Below, one piece after another: positions 61,453 to 64,000 of a DNA stretch of 64,000 nucleotides. The translations under genes and the position numbers were made by a program. The notes under the pieces are model-generated. The model was not told the origin of the DNA. It did no database searches and worked only from the letters and a program-made list of their open reading frames with translations. Positions within the stretch are counted from its first letter, which is position 1. Every line of letters begins with the position of its first letter. Origin of the DNA: Desulfobacter curvatus DSM 3379. Its GTDB lineage: Bacteria > Desulfobacterota > Desulfobacteria > Desulfobacterales > Desulfobacteraceae. The DNA lies in contig NZ_KB893013.1 of the NCBI RefSeq assembly GCF_000373985.1, positions 4,585 to 68,584 on the forward strand, written 5' to 3'.

Positions 61453-62844
61453 TTAATCCAAATTCATCAGCTCTGCAGCGTTAATGGTTTTGGTACCCGG
61501 GTGTTTTCTTAAATAGTCGGCGATCTTGCCGGCAAGGTAGGCTGTGGAGATGGATGTGCCGGCATAAGTTCCCGGATCTCCTTTGGATCCAACGGGAAGG
61601 GACGCAAAGCCGGGAGCGGCTAAATCCACGAAGTCACCATAGTTGGACATCTCCCAGGCCTTTCCGTCAGGCCCCAGCGCGGACACTGCGATCACGGATT
61701 CATAGGCCGCCGGGTACACAGGGTCTCCGGTGGGCGAATTTCCGGCCGCAGCTACCACCACCAGTCCTTTTGACGCAGCGTAATTGACGGCTTTTTCCAA
61801 AAAGGCCGAGTCTGTTTCGGAACCCCAGCTCAGGCTTAACACTTTTGCCCCATTTGCCAGTGCATATTCAATACTGGACATGAGCGTGGAAGTCGAGGTA
61901 AATCCGTTATCATCAAAGGCCCGGACCGACAAAACCGGATTGGAAAATTCGTCTGGTTCAGCGCCCATGGGGCTGACCTGGCCCGATGCGATGAGCGCCA
62001 TCTGGGTGCCGTGCCCAACATTGTCTGAAATTGAACTTTCCGGATTCAAGGCGTCAAAGCTTCCCTGAATATACCCTTGTGACCGGTATGTTTCCATAAG
62101 GCCGGTATCCAGGACGGCTACGGCAAATGAAGAGGGCACAGGGGGTGTGTCCGATTGTGTCTGTGTGCCGGCGGATTCACTCACCCCTGCGACCCTTGGC
62201 GTGCTGTCGGCCCTGTAAGCATAATCAGGCTCTGCCGTACCTGCAATTCCCTCCTGTTTAAGTCTTGCCAGGACCTCATTGAGGTCGGCATTGTCCTGTG
62301 AGATCAGAGCGTAGATCCCAAGGTGCGCGTTGACAAGTGTGATTCGGGCACTTAGGTCTTCAATAAGTTTATTAACCTTGCTGGTAGAGACCTGCCGGTT
62401 GAAGGTCAGCAAAATTCTGTTTTGGACATAATATGCCCCTGTTTTGGGATCCTGGACTATGTCCAGATTTTTTGACGTCCGGAGGGTTCGGGCTGATTCT
62501 GTTTTCCCGGGGCGGAATACAATAACTTCAGACAGCTTGGGCTCGCCGTATAGGGCTTTGGTCCATATATAGGAATGGTTAAGCCCGGCCAGGATCTCAT
62601 CGAAACCGTCCTGAATCTCTTTGTTAGAGAACTCTTTTGAGATCAAAGGGTTGATCTCAGGATCTATCCTGATTTTAATCCCGGCCATCGCCGCCTGTTT
62701 AAGCAGATCCTGAAGAGGCGTATTCTCAGCTGCCACACAGAGCCGGTCGTTGACAATGGTTAAAGAAGCGGCCCGGCAGACACTGATGACAGGTAAAACA
62801 ATAAAAAAAACAATAATCAACAATATTTTTTTATGGCATAACAA
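61453..62844 (-). CDS. Subtilisin-like serine protease (S8) with STN-like N-terminal domain
   Basis: 463 residues with TTG start at 62844; a signal peptide covers about 1-25. Residues about 30-110 (NTPLQDLLKQAAMAGIKIRI, FDEILAGLNHSYIW) resemble an STN/secretin-type domain, then a propeptide-like part to about 215. The S8 triad is complete: Asp in VAVLDTGLM, His in VGHGTQMALIASG, Ser in YAGTSISTAYLAG, with the oxyanion Asn in AAAGNSPTGD. It is probably a periplasmic or secreted protease. It begins 14 nt after the Nudix gene and is likely co-transcribed. Subtilases are rare partners of Nudix hydrolases, so the functional link is unclear. Confidence 0.87.
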   Translation of the reverse strand: MLCHKKILLIIVFFIVLPVISVCRAASLTIVNDRLCVAAENTPLQDLLKQAAMAGIKIRIDPEINPLISKEFSNKEIQDGFDEILAGLNHSYIWTKALYGEPKLSEVIVFRPGKTESARTLRTSKNLDIVQDPKTGAYYVQNRILLTFNRQVSTSKVNKLIEDLSARITLVNAHLGIYALISQDNADLNEVLARLKQEGIAGTAEPDYAYRADSTPRVAGVSESAGTQTQSDTPPVPSSFAVAVLDTGLMETYRSQGYIQGSFDALNPESSISDNVGHGTQMALIASGQVSPMGAEPDEFSNPVLSVRAFDDNGFTSTSTLMSSIEYALANGAKVLSLSWGSETDSAFLEKAVNYAASKGLVVVAAAGNSPTGDPVYPAAYESVIAVSALGPDGKAWEMSNYGDFVDLAAPGFASLPVGSKGDPGTYAGTSISTAYLAGKIADYLRKHPGTKTINAAELMNLD

Positions 62845-62858
62845 AAAATATCATCCTG

Positions 62859-63458
62859 TTAAAATGAGGTGTCGGCTATCACGCCCCCACTAACCGGTGA
62901 AAACTCAAGATCCTTGATCTTAAACTTAAAATTCTCGGATTTAAATGAATGATTTCCTGCATTTTCCCGGTCTTTGAAATAATCATCCAGGGTTTCACGG
63001 ATAACATCAAAGGCAATTTTGTCCCACGGGATATCTGATTGGGAAAACAGACGAACATCCGTGCTTTCCGTTGTGGGGCCAAAATCCTGGGATAATAGTT
63101 CTGCAATAAACATCAGGTAAATCTGGTCCACAAAAAGGATATTGAACATCCTGTAAGGCGATAAAATCCGGACCTCAACACGGGTCTCCTCCAAGGTTTC
63201 ACGAACGGCGCCCTGCTGAACGGATTCCTCATTTTCAAGATACCCGGCAGGAAGGGTCCAGCACCCTTTCCGGGGCTCAATATTTCGTTTGCACATTAAA
63301 ATTCTGTCCTTGAAAACTGGAATCGTACCCACAACCATTTTGGGATTTTCATAATGAACATGGCCGCATGACTCGCACACCGCCCGGATATGGTCATCGT
63401 CCTGGGGGACCTGGCGGGTCATGGAATGGCCGCACTGGGTGCAAAATTTTATTGACAT
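62859..63458 (-). CDS. Nudix hydrolase with N-terminal zinc ribbon
   Basis: 199 residues. An N-terminal zinc ribbon CTQCGHSM...CESCGHVHYENP is followed by the Nudix fold, as in the NudC/ADP-ribose-type group. The Nudix box is near residues 74-96 and reads GYLENEESVQQGAV then RETLEETRVEV; the last part has EETR instead of the usual EExG, still with the metal-binding Glu residues. The family hydrolyses nucleoside diphosphates linked to a moiety X. AAAGG is 6 nt before the ATG at 63458. First gene of the Nudix-subtilase unit; substrate unknown. Confidence 0.87.
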   Translation of the reverse strand: MSIKFCTQCGHSMTRQVPQDDDHIRAVCESCGHVHYENPKMVVGTIPVFKDRILMCKRNIEPRKGCWTLPAGYLENEESVQQGAVRETLEETRVEVRILSPYRMFNILFVDQIYLMFIAELLSQDFGPTTESTDVRLFSQSDIPWDKIAFDVIRETLDDYFKDRENAGNHSFKSENFKFKIKDLEFSPVSGGVIADTSF

Positions 63459-64000
63459 CTGTTACCTTTATTCCTAAGTTTTGCAAAAAATTAAAATTCT
63501 GCCTTTTTCATTCATACAATTTTCTTACCATAAAATTTTATGATAAGGAAATCTTCGTAGTAAAGCAATTGGGAAAATCAAAGGACCTGATCATTGTGTC
63601 CGACATTTATTAAATGTAGCGGCTTGGAATAATTCAGGCCGGGCTCACTTTTGAACATACCGAATAGTTTACACAAAACCGGATAGCATTTCAATGTTGT
63701 AGGGTGGGCAGCAGTGCTGACGCATAAATAATAAAAGGTCGGCCGAAGTTGTTCCGCCCACTCCTTTTTGGGAAAATTCCGCCTTTCCTTCTTTCAGAAG
63801 GCATCGGAAAGGTAGTTCTTCCTACACAAACCATGGCCTGTACCGAAGATTTTCATTCCGTCCGGGCATAGTTCTCCCCCATTCCAGGCTTGAAACTGTT
63901 TCGATTACCTGTCCGTGGTTGCCGTCTCACACTAATCGGAGTTGAAAGGGGGCGGACAGACGCTCTTTCAGCCATGGATAATCCAACCAGGGACCGGACA
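63459..64000. other. Non-coding right-edge region with hairpins
   Basis: 542 bp without a recognisable gene. GTGGGC (63704) and GCCCAC (63756) pair; a nested hairpin at 63782-63812 has CCTTC/GAAGG inside CCTTTC/GAAAGG. The sequence from about 63700 to the edge has a GC- and purine-rich texture different from ordinary spacer and may be the start of a structured element such as a group II intron or IS end continuing beyond the window. I cannot identify it. Confidence 0.35.

Noticed and set aside
1..64000. CRISPR arrays, rRNA genes or prophage modules
   Set aside because: No regularly spaced direct repeats, no rRNA sequence and no phage structural or integrase genes were seen.

Overview
The window looks like chromosome of a sulfate-reducing deltaproteobacterium of the Desulfobacterales (Desulfobacter/Desulfobacula-like). 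This is an inference from gene content and protein style: a Wolinella-type B succinate dehydrogenase/fumarate reductase beside a class I fumarase, a pentaheme cytochrome, many Tat-, TonB- and cytochrome-linked proteins, and many TTG starts. No 16S rRNA or dsr gene is present to prove it.

Layout. 1-8.4 kb (minus): mntP (cut by the left edge), a pentaheme cytochrome c, a DHFR/RibD-like reductase, fumarase and frdCAB, i.e. the succinate-fumarate-malate arm of central metabolism. 8.8-14.0 kb (plus): a FapA/DUF342 polymer protein, an unknown 569-aa protein overlapping it, and glycerate 2-kinase. 14.0-17.8 kb (minus): ferredoxin, DUF89 phosphatase, AI-2E permease, TPR-methyltransferase. 18.0-25.2 kb (minus): an eight-gene, tightly packed and mostly overlapping operon: FadR-type GntR regulator, 86-aa protein with a twin-arginine-like start, a Trp/His-rich polytopic membrane protein, a Tat-exported COG1237 metallo-beta-lactamase-fold enzyme, a COG0523 GTPase fused to a novel N-terminal domain, then ExbB, ExbD and TonB. 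A 35-bp palindromic FadR/PdhR-like operator sits upstream, then a PAS/GAF sensor protein. This is the best candidate in the window for an undescribed system. 26.6-28.6 kb: a scar zone with a truncated SagB-like nitroreductase, a dead Fic gene carrying a small inserted element, an IS21-like end and tRNA-Glu(CTC).

28.7-35.2 kb (minus): PLDc_N protein, MltB-type transglycosylase, the glnD-glnB-glnA nitrogen operon behind a near-perfect sigma-54 promoter, and tatA. 35.5-37.6 kb (plus): a MoxR ATPase/VWA protein pair, then an inverted-repeat element and tatD (minus). 38.8-44.4 kb (plus): ftsE-ftsX-envC-ctpA-divergent polysaccharide deacetylase, a septal peptidoglycan-remodelling cluster. 44.3-51 kb: YkgJ-like cysteine-cluster protein, DUF4019 protein, a CPA2 antiporter with TrkA and PTS-EIIA domains, and a SsuABC/TauABC/THI5-type ABC importer. 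51.1-53.0 kb (minus, AT-rich): an adenosine-deaminase-family lipoprotein and an unknown small protein. 53.4-60.7 kb (plus): bacterial alpha-2-macroglobulin with its usual partner penicillin-binding protein 1C. 60.7-63.5 kb (minus): HAD phosphatase, subtilase, Nudix hydrolase. 63.5-64.0 kb: non-coding sequence with hairpins.

Three copies of an 83-89 bp structured interspersed repeat occur (27.8, 48.4 and 58.3 kb); one interrupts the Fic reading frame and one supplies the 5' end of pbpC. Other notable points are loss of the covalent-FAD histidine in FrdA (Gln43) and a 217-residue acidic, internally duplicated tail on FrdC.
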